Assembly: GCA_016201645.1 (NCBI GenBank)
Contig: JACQCL010000046.1
Span: 1-20,801 of the forward strand
Direction: 5' to 3'
Source of the DNA: Candidatus Rokuibacteriota bacterium
GTDB lineage: Bacteria; Methylomirabilota; Methylomirabilia; Rokubacteriales; CSP1-6
Length of the DNA stretch: 20,801 bases
A program made the translations under genes and the position numbers. The number at the start of each line of letters is the position of its first letter. The first letter of the stretch is position 1. Of this stretch, positions 6,676 through 14,454 are shown in pieces. The notes beneath the pieces are model-generated. The model saw nothing but the letters and a program-made list of their open reading frames with translations, was not told where the DNA came from and made no database searches.

Positions 6676-8501
6676 TCCTTGACGTCGTCTTCGACCTGCC
6701 CCTGTCCCATCCGTTCTCCTACAGCGTGCCTCCTGGCCTCAGCGTCACCCCCGGACAGAGAGTGAGGGCCCCGCTCAAGCGTCAGACGCGCGTCGGACTC
6801 GTGGTAGGCCTGCGGGAAGGAGATAAACAGGGGCTGAAGCCGATCCTCGGCATCGTGGAATCAGGGCCTATCCTCTCGCCGGCTCAGCTGGGGTTCACGC
6901 GCTGGATCGCTGCGGAGAGTTGGTCCACCTGGGGGTCCACCGCTTCAGCCCTCCTCCCGCCCGTGCCGAGAGGCGCCACCAACATCCAAGCGCCGCCGGC
7001 AGACTGGCAGGGCTCGCCGGCGGAGCGCCCGCTTCTCCTGACCGGCGGGGACCGTGAGCGGCGGCTCCTCGCTCGACTCGGAGAGGAGGTCAACACGCGA
7101 GGCATTCTCGTAGTCGCGCCGGAGATTGACGACGCTAGAGCGTGGGCGACCCGGCTGAGCGCCACGCTCAAGGTCCCGGTCCTGAGGCTCGACAGCGGAA
7201 TTCCCGAGCGGGATCGCTGGGCGGCTTGGATGGCGCTCGCCCGGGGCGCGGCCTGCGTCGGCGTCGGCACCCGCTCGGCGCTCCTGGCGCCGGTCCCCGC
7301 GCCAGCGACGCTCGTCCTCCTCGACGAACACGATCCCGCCCATAAGCCGCCCGGCGCGCCGCGCATCCACTCCCGCGAGGTGATGCTGGAGCGCGCCCGA
7401 CGGGACGGAAGCCGTCTGTATCTGACCTCGGCCACGCCGAGCGTCGAGACCTGGTGGCGCTCCGACGAGGGCCAGCTCCAACGCCTCGAGGAAGGCCCAT
7501 CGGCCTGGCCGCCTGTGTCGGTGGTGGATGTGAGGGGGTCGCTTCGAGCAGAGCCGCTCTCCCCTGCCCTCCGCCGCGCCATCAAGGAAACGCTCGCGGC
7601 CCGCGGGCGGGTGCTCCTCCTGGTGACACGCGTCGGCTCAGCGATGGCGTGCGGCGAGTGCGGCTTCGTTCTCCGCTGCCCGGACTGCCGGATCGCCATG
7701 GCGTTCTCCCGGGCGCGACGGGAGGTGACGTGTCGGCTCTGCCGCCGCATTGACCCTGCCCCAGAGGTCTGTCCGCACTGTCGCGGCCGGCAGCTCGCTC
7801 CCCTCGGCTGGGGGACCGAGCGCGTCGAGCAGGTGGTGAGAGCCCACTTCGAGCACGCGAGCGTCGCGCGATATGACGCCGAATCGCGCCGCGGCCGGGC
7901 CACCGCCCGGGCCATCCGCGAGGGAAGAGCCCAGGTGATCGTCGGAACGCGGGCTGCGCTGAAAGCGTTCGTTCCCCGCGGGCCCTCGCTGGTCGGCTTT
8001 ATCCGCCCCGACTCTGTCCTGAGACTCCCGGACTTCAGGGCGGGCGAGCGGGCATTTTCTCTCTTCTGGGCGGCAGCCGAAAAGGTGGCCGACGGGGGCC
8101 GGGTCCTCATCCAGACCCAGCACCCCGCCCACTATGCCGTCCAGGCGGCGGTCCATCAGGATCTGGCGAGCTTCTACAAGCACGAGCTTGGATTCCGGGC
8201 AGAGCTCGGTTATCCGCCGTTTCGCCGGCTCTGCTTGATCACGGTGAGGAGCCGCACCCAGGGTAGGGCTCAGCGGCTGGCGGAAGAGCTTGCCCGGGAC
8301 CTGAACGAGCTCGACGGGCTGACCGTGTATCCCCCCGCACCCCTCGGCCGCTCCCCCCGGGCGCCCAGGTGGCAGATCGTGCTCAAAGGTGGAGACGACC
8401 TCCCGACTCGGCTCTCCCCCGTGCTCTCCCCCCGGCTGGAACGCCGGGGCGACAGTCGAGGTATGATAGAGGTCGAAATGGATCCCGTGGATCTCATCTG
8501 A
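6672..8501 (+). CDS. priA: PriA-like primosomal protein lacking helicase ATPase motifs
   Basis: The 609-residue protein has the PriA layout: an N-terminal 3'-DNA-binding domain (FDLPLSHPFSYSVP...PGQRVRAPL), a helicase core and eight zinc cysteines (C327, 330, 336, 339, 354, 357, 367, 370), then GTERVEQ, LRLPDFRAGER and the C-terminal ELGYPPFRRL region. The ATPase motifs are degraded. Walker A, normally GVTGSGKT, reads LTGGDRERR at about 123-131. The DEEH box reads LDEH at 217-220. Motif V (normally VAKGHDFP) is LKAFVPRG, and the motif VI arginine-finger segment (VAGRAGR) is AAEKVAD. The stretch between DNA-binding and helicase domains is also short, so the winged helix seems missing. It resembles the ATPase-dead PriA of Actinobacteria. 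The start is set by the ATGA overlap with the glycosylase gene. Confidence 0.93.
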   Translation: MILDVVFDLPLSHPFSYSVPPGLSVTPGQRVRAPLKRQTRVGLVVGLREGDKQGLKPILGIVESGPILSPAQLGFTRWIAAESWSTWGSTASALLPPVPRGATNIQAPPADWQGSPAERPLLLTGGDRERRLLARLGEEVNTRGILVVAPEIDDARAWATRLSATLKVPVLRLDSGIPERDRWAAWMALARGAACVGVGTRSALLAPVPAPATLVLLDEHDPAHKPPGAPRIHSREVMLERARRDGSRLYLTSATPSVETWWRSDEGQLQRLEEGPSAWPPVSVVDVRGSLRAEPLSPALRRAIKETLAARGRVLLLVTRVGSAMACGECGFVLRCPDCRIAMAFSRARREVTCRLCRRIDPAPEVCPHCRGRQLAPLGWGTERVEQVVRAHFEHASVARYDAESRRGRATARAIREGRAQVIVGTRAALKAFVPRGPSLVGFIRPDSVLRLPDFRAGERAFSLFWAAAEKVADGGRVLIQTQHPAHYAVQAAVHQDLASFYKHELGFRAELGYPPFRRLCLITVRSRTQGRAQRLAEELARDLNELDGLTVYPPAPLGRSPRAPRWQIVLKGGDDLPTRLSPVLSPRLERRGDSRGMIEVEMDPVDLI

Positions 8502-8517
8502 GGGAGACGACGGCGAC

Positions 8518-9039
8518 ATGGTGCTGAAGGTTCGAAAATATGGGGACCCGACCCTGAGGCGAAGGGCAGCGCCCATCCAGTCCATCACCCCGGAGATCAA
8601 GGGGCTGATCACCGACATGATCGAGACCATGTACGATCAGGTCGGGATCGGCCTCGCCGCCCCACAGGTCGGGATCCCGCTCCGCCTGATCGTCGTGGAT
8701 GACAACACGGGGGGCGGGGCTCGGCCGCTCGTCAACCCGGCCATCGCCGCGCGGCGCGGCAGGGTGGTAGCCGAGGAGGGGTGCCTGTCCATCCCGGGGA
8801 TCTTCGCTCCCGTCGAGCGAGCCGAGTGGATCGAAGTCAAGGCGCTCGATGGCGACGGGGTTCCCGTGGCGCTCGAGGCCGAGGCGCTCCTGGCGCGGGT
8901 GATTCAGCACGAGATCGACCACCTCGACGGCATCCTGTTCATTGACCGGCTGGACACGGTGACCCGCGACCGGATCAAGCGGAAGATCAAGAAGGAAGGG
9001 CTGCCTGACGAGGCGCCCCACTCTGCCTTCGCGCTTTAG
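8518..9039 (+). CDS. def: Peptide deformylase
   Basis: The 173-residue metalloenzyme removes the formyl group from nascent N-terminal methionine. All three family motifs are present: GIGLAAPQ (G-x-G-x-A-A-x-Q), EEGCLSIP (E-G-C-L-S, whose cysteine binds the metal) and QHEIDHLDG (H-E-x-D-H). The N-terminal LKVRKYGDPTLRRRA is typical. A GAGGGAG stretch at 8500-8506 overlapping the priA stop can serve as a rather distant ribosome binding site. It sits directly before fmt, the enzyme that adds the formyl group it removes, a conserved functional pairing. Confidence 0.97.
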   Translation: MVLKVRKYGDPTLRRRAAPIQSITPEIKGLITDMIETMYDQVGIGLAAPQVGIPLRLIVVDDNTGGGARPLVNPAIAARRGRVVAEEGCLSIPGIFAPVERAEWIEVKALDGDGVPVALEAEALLARVIQHEIDHLDGILFIDRLDTVTRDRIKRKIKKEGLPDEAPHSAFAL

Positions 9040-9054
9040 TCCACGCCAGCCCCC

Positions 9055-9996
9055 ATGAAAGTGCTGTTTTACGGGACCCCGGAGTTTGCCCTTCCGACCC
9101 TGGAAGCGCTGCTCGAACACCACCAAGTCGGCGGCGTGGTCACCCAGCCCGATCGGCCGGCCGGCCGGGGGCAGCGCGTGACGGCCTCGCCCGTGAAGCG
9201 GCGCGCCGAGGCCGCCCGGCTTCCGGTGCTCCAGCCTTCGCGGCTCCGCGACCCGGAATGGCCCGCGCGGCTCAGCGCGCTTGGAGCCGAGGTCGCCGTC
9301 GTCGTCGCCTTCGGTCAGATCCTCCCGAAGGTGGTCCTCGACGTGCCGCCGCGCGGCTCGATCAACGTCCACGCCTCGCTCCTGCCGCGCTACCGCGGCG
9401 CGGCGCCGATCGCCTGGGCGCTGATCCGAGGCGAAACCGAAACGGGCGTCACGACGTTTCTGATGGACGAGGAGATGGACACTGGGCCGGTTCTCCTCCA
9501 AGAGCGCGTCCCCATCGAGCCCGAGGAGACCGCCGACGAATTGGCCGCGCGGCTCTCGCGCCTGGGGGCCCGGCTGCTCCAGAAGACGCTGGAGCAACTC
9601 GATACGCTGACGCCCATTCCCCAGCGCCACGAGCTTGCTACTCTCGCCCCTCGCCTCACGAAGGAAGATGGCATCCTTGACTTGAGCGAGCCCGCTCAGG
9701 CCCTGGTGAACCGGATCCGCGGTTGCACCCCTTGGCCCGGCGCCACGGCCGATGGCCCGCGCGGGAAACTCCTCATCTGGCGGGCGGTCGCGCTTGATGA
9801 GCCCGCAAGCGGCGAGCCCGGGACGCTCGTGAGATCCAAGAGCGGTGCCTTGGCGCTCGCGACGGGCGCCGGGCTCCTCCTCCCCCTGAAAGTGCAGCCC
9901 GAAAACCGGCGGATTATCGCGTGGCACGACTTCCTGCGGGGAGCGCGAATGGATCCCGGCGCTCGGTTCAACGCGCTGCGCCGGCGCCCGACATGA
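9055..9996 (+). CDS. fmt: Methionyl-tRNA formyltransferase
   Basis: The 313-residue protein formylates initiator Met-tRNA using 10-formyltetrahydrofolate. The Rossmann-type start KVLFYGTPEFALPTLEALL, the QPDRPAGRGQ loop, and the catalytic block INVHASLLPRYRGAAPI with D in MDEEMDTGPV (the SLLPxxRGxAPI and D-TGP signatures) are intact. A C-terminal OB-like domain begins around residue 210 (NRIRGCTPWPGA). No obvious Shine-Dalgarno precedes ATG 9055; with def ending 16 bases upstream, coupling is likely. The stop overlaps rsmB in ATGA. Confidence 0.97.
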   Translation: MKVLFYGTPEFALPTLEALLEHHQVGGVVTQPDRPAGRGQRVTASPVKRRAEAARLPVLQPSRLRDPEWPARLSALGAEVAVVVAFGQILPKVVLDVPPRGSINVHASLLPRYRGAAPIAWALIRGETETGVTTFLMDEEMDTGPVLLQERVPIEPEETADELAARLSRLGARLLQKTLEQLDTLTPIPQRHELATLAPRLTKEDGILDLSEPAQALVNRIRGCTPWPGATADGPRGKLLIWRAVALDEPASGEPGTLVRSKSGALALATGAGLLLPLKVQPENRRIIAWHDFLRGARMDPGARFNALRRRPT

Positions 9997-11354
9997 CAAC
10001 GCGCTCGGCCGTGTCGCCCGGGACGGCCGTTTCCCCCGCCCGAGTCGAAGCGCTCAGGATCCTTTGCCGGGTCGAGGAAGACCAGGCCTTCGCCGACCTG
10101 GCCCTCGAGGCGGCCCTGGAGCGCGCTAAACTTCCGCCGCGCGACCGGGCGCTCACGACCGAACTGGTGTACGGCACCCTCCGCTGGCAGCGGCGCCTGG
10201 ATTGGATCCTGGCCCCCCACTCGCGGCGGCGGATCGAGCGTCTCGACCCCTGGGTCAGAAACCTCCTTCGGCTGACCGCATACCAGCTCCAGCTCCTCGA
10301 CAAGGTCCCGGCATGGGCCGCTGTCAACGAGGCCGTGGCCCTGGCCAAACGCCGCGCCGAGGGGCAGGCGGCCCCGTTCATCAACGCCGTGCTCCGCTCT
10401 CTCACCCGGAGCGGCGGAGAGCTTCCCCCCCTCCCGGCTGACCCCGTGGAGGCTCTGGCCACGCGTCTGTCATTCCCCTCCTGGCTGGCGCGGCGCTGGG
10501 CGCGCCGCTTCGGCCTCGAGGAGGCCGAGCGACTGATGACGGCGCTCAACGAGCGGCCGCCCGTCACCGTCCGCGTGAACCTCCTCACGTGCTCCCGCGA
10601 CATTCTCATTGAACGGCTGTCCCAAGAAGAGGAGGTGAAAGCTTCCCCAACGGCCTTGGCCCCCGAGGGACTGGTTCTGGAAAGCCCCGGGCCGGCTTTC
10701 AGGTTCAAAGCATTCAAAGAAGGGTGGTTCACGCTCCAGGACGAGGGGTCAATGCTGATCGGCCATCTCCTCGCGCCCAGTCCCGGCGAGACCGTGGCCG
10801 ATGTCTGCGCGGCGCCGGGCACCAAGACGACCCACCTCGCCGCGCTCATGCAGAACTCTGGGAAGGTTGTCGCCATGGACCCTCACGCCGGCCGGCTCAG
10901 GCTCGTGGCCCGCTCGGCGGCGCGGCTGAGAGTCCGCATCGTGCAATGCCGCGGCGGCAGCGCTGAGATCCTCGCGCCGAAATTCAAGGGTGCCTTCGAC
11001 CGAGTTCTGGTGGATGCCCCCTGCTCCAACCTCGGGGTCCTCCGACGGAATCCCGACGTGAAGTGGCGCCGCACTGAGTCTGCCCTCTGGACGCTCTCGA
11101 ACCGCCAGCAGGCCATTCTTGAGGCCGCTGCCTCCATATGCCGGCCGGGAGGAACACTCGTCTATGCCACCTGCTCTCTCGAGCCCGAGGAGAACGAGGC
11201 AGTCGTTTTCCCGTTCCTTGAGATCCACCCCGAATGGCGTCTCGACCTGCCGGCCAAGTTTCCCACTCCCCTCGAACAGCCAGGCGTGCTACGCTGCCTC
11301 CCGCACCGGCACGGCACCGACGGCTTCACCGCCTTCCGCCTGCGTAAATCCTGA
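9993..11354 (+). CDS. rsmB: 16S rRNA cytosine-967 C5-methyltransferase
   Basis: The 453-residue protein has an N-terminal NusB-like helical domain (about residues 15-145; RDRALTTELVYGTLRWQRRLDW is characteristic) and a C-terminal SAM-dependent methyltransferase. The SAM loop is ADVCAAPGTK at 269-278. The two catalytic cysteines are C344 in DAPCSN and C394 in ATCSLEPEENE, 50 residues apart as in E. coli RsmB. ATG 9993 is chosen over an upstream in-frame start at 9921 because it gives the ATGA overlap with fmt. The def-fmt-rsmB order is conserved in many bacteria and ends this operon. Confidence 0.95.
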   Translation: MTTRSAVSPGTAVSPARVEALRILCRVEEDQAFADLALEAALERAKLPPRDRALTTELVYGTLRWQRRLDWILAPHSRRRIERLDPWVRNLLRLTAYQLQLLDKVPAWAAVNEAVALAKRRAEGQAAPFINAVLRSLTRSGGELPPLPADPVEALATRLSFPSWLARRWARRFGLEEAERLMTALNERPPVTVRVNLLTCSRDILIERLSQEEEVKASPTALAPEGLVLESPGPAFRFKAFKEGWFTLQDEGSMLIGHLLAPSPGETVADVCAAPGTKTTHLAALMQNSGKVVAMDPHAGRLRLVARSAARLRVRIVQCRGGSAEILAPKFKGAFDRVLVDAPCSNLGVLRRNPDVKWRRTESALWTLSNRQQAILEAAASICRPGGTLVYATCSLEPEENEAVVFPFLEIHPEWRLDLPAKFPTPLEQPGVLRCLPHRHGTDGFTAFRLRKS

Positions 11355-11361
11355 CGGACGG

Positions 11362-11376
11362 TTCCCCAGGGGGGAA
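11362..11376 (+). terminator. Small stem-loop after rsmB
   Basis: TTCCCC and GGGGAA form a 6-bp stem with a 3-base loop, starting 8 bases after the rsmB stop. There is no T-run behind it and the stem is short, so it is only a weak candidate for an operon end or for part of the control region of the following toxin-antitoxin pair. Confidence 0.2.
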
Positions 11377-11378
11377 TT

Positions 11379-11396
11379 CACTCTTGACACTCTTGG
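11379..11396 (+). repeat. Tandem 9-bp direct repeat over the -35 box of the toxin-antitoxin promoter
   Basis: CACTCTTGA is followed directly by CACTCTTGG, two copies of a 9-mer differing at the last base. The first copy carries the start of the -35 hexamer. RHH antitoxins commonly bind short repeats over their own promoter, so this is a candidate operator; that reading is inference. Confidence 0.5.
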
Positions 11397-11413
11397 ACCC
11401 GAGCGGGTAGGAT
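11384..11413 (+). promoter_or_regulatory. Promoter for the toxin-antitoxin operon
   Basis: A consensus TTGACA (11384-11389), an 18-base spacer and TAGGAT (11408-11413, 4 of 6 consensus) place a start near 11420, about 27 bases before the antitoxin ATG. It gives the pair its own transcription independent of rsmB. Confidence 0.6.
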
Positions 11414-11446
11414 CATGTAAGACCAGGTAATACGAGGTGACTCCGA

Positions 11447-11728
11447 ATGAGAACACGCCAGACCATGACCATCTCCCTTCCGCCGCAAATGATAAGAGAG
11501 GTCGAGAAGGTTCGGAAGGCCGAACACCGAACCCGCTCCGAGCTTGTCCGCGAAGCCCTCCGCACTTATCTCTCCGACCGCTTCCCGGTTGTCCGTGCCT
11601 CTGCGGCCGAACTCCGAGCGCTCCGGCGTGGCCGCAGAGAGCACGCCCGGGGGGAATACGTGACCCTGGACCAACTCCTCCATGCCATGGGATCTCCACG
11701 TCGTTCGGTCGGCAGAAAAAGAGCTTAA
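11447..11728 (+). CDS. Ribbon-helix-helix (CopG/ParD-type) antitoxin
   Basis: The 93-residue protein has an N-terminal RHH DNA-binding domain: the beta strand TMTISLPPQM (residues 6-15) followed by a helix and the TRSELVREALRTYL second helix (29-42). The remaining half is charged and probably disordered until it binds the toxin, as usual for these antitoxins. It would neutralise the partner encoded by the overlapping downstream frame and repress its own promoter. The gene overlaps the toxin by 47 bases, an arrangement that couples their translation. The pair interrupts the otherwise housekeeping run between rsmB and rpe, which suggests acquisition or an addiction cassette. The exact ParD or RelB subfamily is not settled. 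Confidence 0.87.
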   Translation: MRTRQTMTISLPPQMIREVEKVRKAEHRTRSELVREALRTYLSDRFPVVRASAAELRALRRGRREHARGEYVTLDQLLHAMGSPRRSVGRKRA

Positions 11729-11939
11729 CCGCATCCCACCGAAAGACCGCGAGCGAATCCTCGCCGCGCTCCAAGCGATGCGCGACGATCCCTTCACTGG
11801 AGATATCGCTCGATTGAAAAACCAGCCGGCCGCCTGGCGCCGCAGAGTTGGCGACTGGCGAATTTTCTTTGACCTCTACCCGGACCGCCGACTGATCGTC
11901 GTGACCGCAATCCGGCGCAGAACCTCCACAACCTATTGA
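11682..11939 (+). CDS. RelE/ParE-superfamily toxin
   Basis: The 85-residue basic protein follows the RelE/ParE fold: an early strand (DLHVVRSAEKELNRIP), two helices (KDRERILAALQAMRDDP), then the LKNQPAAWRRRVGDWRIFFDLYPDRRLIVVTAIRRR sheet core (the RVGDWRI signature), with a short RRRTSTTY tail. RelE members cut mRNA on the ribosome; ParE members poison gyrase. The RVGxxR core with late arginines and tyrosine leans to the RelE-like mRNase side, but the call is not firm. ATG 11682 is used; an in-frame alternative is not needed. The frame overlaps its antitoxin by 47 bases. Confidence 0.87.
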   Translation: MPWDLHVVRSAEKELNRIPPKDRERILAALQAMRDDPFTGDIARLKNQPAAWRRRVGDWRIFFDLYPDRRLIVVTAIRRRTSTTY

Positions 11940-11979
11940 CCCTAGGTTTCCCCCGGCCTTTCTGCTATTTTGAGGGGCG

Positions 11980-12642
11980 ATGATCAAGATTGCTCCGTCC
12001 ATCCTGTCGGCAGATTTCGCCGCGCTGGGGGAGGCAATTGCGCGGGTGGAAGCCGCCGGCGCGGACCAGCTCCACGTGGATGTGATGGACGGCCACTTCG
12101 TGCCGAACCTCACCATCGGGCCGCCTGTGGTGGAGGCGATCCGGAAACGCACGCGCCTTCCGCTGGACGTCCACCTGATGATCGAGGCCCCTGAGCGCTT
12201 GCTTCCGGCCTTTGTGTCGGCTGGAGCCAATCTGCTGACGGTACACGCCGAGGCCTGCCCCCACCTTCACCGGACGCTTCACCAGATTCGAGAACTCGGC
12301 GCCAAGGCCGGTGTTGCGTTGAATCCTTCGACGCCGCCCGTCGTCCTCGACTACGTGCTCGACGCGCTGGACCTCGTCCTCGTCATGTCGGTAAACCCGG
12401 GCTTCGGCGGCCAGACGTTCATCCCCAGTACCTACGCCAAGGTCCGCCAGGTCCGCACCCTGCTCGGGCCTCGCGCCGTGGACGTCTCGGTGGACGGCGG
12501 GGTCAAGTTGGAACACGCCGCCCCCCTGGTGGCCCACGGGGCGACGGTGCTGGTGGCCGGGTCATTCATCTTCGGCGCGTCGGACCCCGGCGCCGTGGTC
12601 AAGCAGCTCAGGGATGCTGCGGAAGTATCGAAGTTGTCTTGA
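11980..12642 (+). CDS. rpe: Ribulose-phosphate 3-epimerase
   Basis: The 220-residue TIM-barrel enzyme interconverts ribulose-5-phosphate and xylulose-5-phosphate in the pentose phosphate pathway. Motifs: APSILSADF (S8), HVDVMDGHFVPNLTIGP with metal ligands H32 and D34, DVHLMIE with H65, MSVNPGFGGQ flap at about 136-144 and SVDGGV with D172. A GAGGGG stretch at 11972-11977 abuts the ATG. An extended -10-like TGCTATTTT at 11963-11971 lies upstream, but without a good -35, so a separate promoter is only possible. The C terminus overlaps the ffh start by 29 bases in a region where ffh has lost its normal N terminus. Confidence 0.95.
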   Translation: MIKIAPSILSADFAALGEAIARVEAAGADQLHVDVMDGHFVPNLTIGPPVVEAIRKRTRLPLDVHLMIEAPERLLPAFVSAGANLLTVHAEACPHLHRTLHQIRELGAKAGVALNPSTPPVVLDYVLDALDLVLVMSVNPGFGGQTFIPSTYAKVRQVRTLLGPRAVDVSVDGGVKLEHAAPLVAHGATVLVAGSFIFGASDPGAVVKQLRDAAEVSKLS

Positions 12643-13933
12643 CCTCACGGAGGAGAATATCCAGGAGGCGCTCCGCGAGGTGCGCGTGGCGCTCCTGGAG
12701 GCCGACGTCAACTTCAAGGTGGTGAAGGGCTTCGTCGAGCGGGTCCGTGAGAAGGCCGTGGGGCAGGACGTGCTCCGCTCGCTGACGCCCGGCCAGCAGG
12801 TCGTGAAGATCGTCCACGACGAGCTCGCAGAGCTTCTCGGCGGGAGCGGCCACCGCCTCCAGATGGCGCCGCATCCGCCGACGGTGATCATGCTGATCGG
12901 GCTCCAGGGATCGGGCAAGACCACCTCCGCGGCCAAGCTCGGCCGGCACTTCCAGCGGCAGGGGCAGCATCCCCTCCTAGTGGCCGCCGACGTCCAGCGG
13001 CCGGCGGCGGTAGAGCAGCTCCAGACGCTGGGGGCCCAGCTCCAGATCCCCGTCGTGGGGACGGCCACCCAAAAACCCGTTGAAATTTGCCGCGAGGCTC
13101 TCGACACGGCGGCGAACCGCGGCCTTTCCCCGGTGATCCTCGACACCGCGGGGCGGCTACACATTGACGAGCCGATGCTGGAGGAGCTCCGAGCGCTCAA
13201 GAACGAGGTGCGTCCCCACCACGTCCTGCTGGTCGTGGACGCCATGACCGGCCAGGACGCCGTGACCATGGCCGAGCGCTTCAACGCCGCCGTGGGCATT
13301 GATGCTGTCGTCATGACCAAGCTGGACGGCGACGCGCGCGGCGGCGCGGCGCTGTCCGTGCGCCAGATCACCGGCCGGCCCATCGCGTTCGTGGGCGTGG
13401 GGGAGAAGGTGGACGCCCTGGAGCCCTTCCACCCGGAGCGCATGGCCTCGCGGATCCTCGGCATGGGCGATGTTGTCTCCCTGGTGGAAAAAGCCCAGGC
13501 GCAAGTGGACGAGGCCAAAGCGGAAGCGCTCGCGAAGAAGATCAGGGAGGAGAGCTTCTCCCTGCAGGATTTCGCCGAACAGTTGAGACAGCTTCGCTCC
13601 ATGGGCCCGATCGGAGAAATCTTGGAGATGATCCCCTTCTTCAAGGGGGCCAAGGGGCTCCCCACGGAGCTGCGCGGGCAAGAAACCGAGCTCAATCGCT
13701 ACGAGGCGATCATCGGCTCGATGACGCCGGCGGAGCGGGTGGACCCCCAGATCATCAACGGCAGCCGGCGGAACCGCATCGCGCGCGGCAGCGGCACCAC
13801 CGTCCAGGACGTCAACCGCCTGCTCAAGCAGTTCGCCCAGGTGAAGAAGATGATGCGAGGGCTCCGGCAGCTGGAAGGACGCGCGGGAAAGCTTTCGGGA
13901 TTCCCATTTAAGATCCGCCAGTTAGGGAGGTGA
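12614..13933 (+). CDS. ffh: Signal recognition particle GTPase, N-terminal helix missing
   Basis: The 439-residue protein is the SRP54 homologue that binds signal peptides on the ribosome with 4.5S RNA and docks with FtsY. From TEENIQEALREVRVALLEADVNF onward it matches the N domain. The G domain has GLQGSGKTT (96-104), DTAGR (177-181) and TKLDGDARGG (235-244). The M domain shows MGPIGEILEMIPFF and RRNRIARGSGTTVQDVNRLLKQF, the RNA- and signal-binding core. The first 11 residues (MLRKYRSCLDL) do not resemble the usual roughly 22-residue opening helix (MFxxLSxRL...RGRGxL), and no such sequence lies upstream in frame. The ATG at 12614 overlaps rpe by 29 bases without a clear ribosome binding site. 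Identity is certain; the N terminus is doubtful. Confidence 0.93.
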   Translation: MLRKYRSCLDLTEENIQEALREVRVALLEADVNFKVVKGFVERVREKAVGQDVLRSLTPGQQVVKIVHDELAELLGGSGHRLQMAPHPPTVIMLIGLQGSGKTTSAAKLGRHFQRQGQHPLLVAADVQRPAAVEQLQTLGAQLQIPVVGTATQKPVEICREALDTAANRGLSPVILDTAGRLHIDEPMLEELRALKNEVRPHHVLLVVDAMTGQDAVTMAERFNAAVGIDAVVMTKLDGDARGGAALSVRQITGRPIAFVGVGEKVDALEPFHPERMASRILGMGDVVSLVEKAQAQVDEAKAEALAKKIREESFSLQDFAEQLRQLRSMGPIGEILEMIPFFKGAKGLPTELRGQETELNRYEAIIGSMTPAERVDPQIINGSRRNRIARGSGTTVQDVNRLLKQFAQVKKMMRGLRQLEGRAGKLSGFPFKIRQLGR

Positions 13934-13937
13934 CGGG

Positions 13938-14186
13938 GTGGCAGTTCACATCAGGTTGAGACGCGCAGGGAAAACGAAAAAGCCCGCATACCGTGTCGTG
14001 GTGGCGGACTCCCGGGCGCCGCGGGACGGCCGCTTCATCGAGGCGATCGGCTACTACAGCCCGCTCAGCCAGCCGCCGACGATCCAGATCGACCGGGACA
14101 AGGCATCGGCGTGGCTCAAAAAGGGCGCCCAGCCCTCGAACACGGTGCGCGTGCTCCTAGCTCGTGCGGGTGTTGCCAAGAGTTGA
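13938..14186 (+). CDS. rpsP: 30S ribosomal protein bS16
   Basis: The 82-residue protein matches bS16 throughout: VHIRLRRAGKTKKPAYRVVVADSR, then RDGRFIEAIGYYSPL and the DRDKASAWLKKGAQPSNTVRVLL helix region. It binds 16S rRNA early in 30S assembly. It starts with GTG at 13938, four bases after the ffh stop, and GGGAGG at 13925-13930 is well placed as its ribosome binding site. Position between ffh and khpA is the standard arrangement of this cluster. Confidence 0.97.
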   Translation: MAVHIRLRRAGKTKKPAYRVVVADSRAPRDGRFIEAIGYYSPLSQPPTIQIDRDKASAWLKKGAQPSNTVRVLLARAGVAKS

Positions 14187-14223
14187 TCCGTGAGCGCACG
14201 CCCGGGCAGTGGGGGTAGTGGGC

Positions 14224-14454
14224 ATGAAGGAGCTGGTCGAGTTCATCGCCAAAGCGCTTGTGGACGAACCGGATCAGGTACGCGTGACCGAAGTGGAAGG
14301 GGAGAGGATCACCGTGGTTGAGCTCAGGGTGGCCCCCGGCGATCTGGGCAAGGTGATCGGCAAACAGGGCCGAACGGCACGCTGCATCCGCACCCTGTTG
14401 AACGCCGCGGCGACCAAGCTCAGGAAACGGGCAGTCCTCGAGATCCTGGAGTGA
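14224..14454 (+). CDS. khpA: KH-domain RNA-binding protein KhpA (YlqC)
   Basis: The 76-residue single KH domain protein has the RNA-gripping loop GKQG at residues 46-49 inside LGKVIGKQGRTARCIRTLL. In Firmicutes KhpA pairs with KhpB and affects cell division and RNA turnover; a broader role in ribosome maturation is inferred from its constant position between rpsP and rimM. ATG 14224 is preferred over GTG 14209 because MKELVEFIAKALVD is the usual start. Its stop overlaps the following rimM fragment as GTGA. Confidence 0.93.
   Translation: MKELVEFIAKALVDEPDQVRVTEVEGERITVVELRVAPGDLGKVIGKQGRTARCIRTLLNAAATKLRKRAVLEILE

Noticed and set aside
11940..11979. Separate promoter for rpe.
   Set aside because: Only an extended -10-like TGCTATTTT is visible; TTGACC at 11936 is 24 bases away, too far for a normal spacer, so no feature was called.
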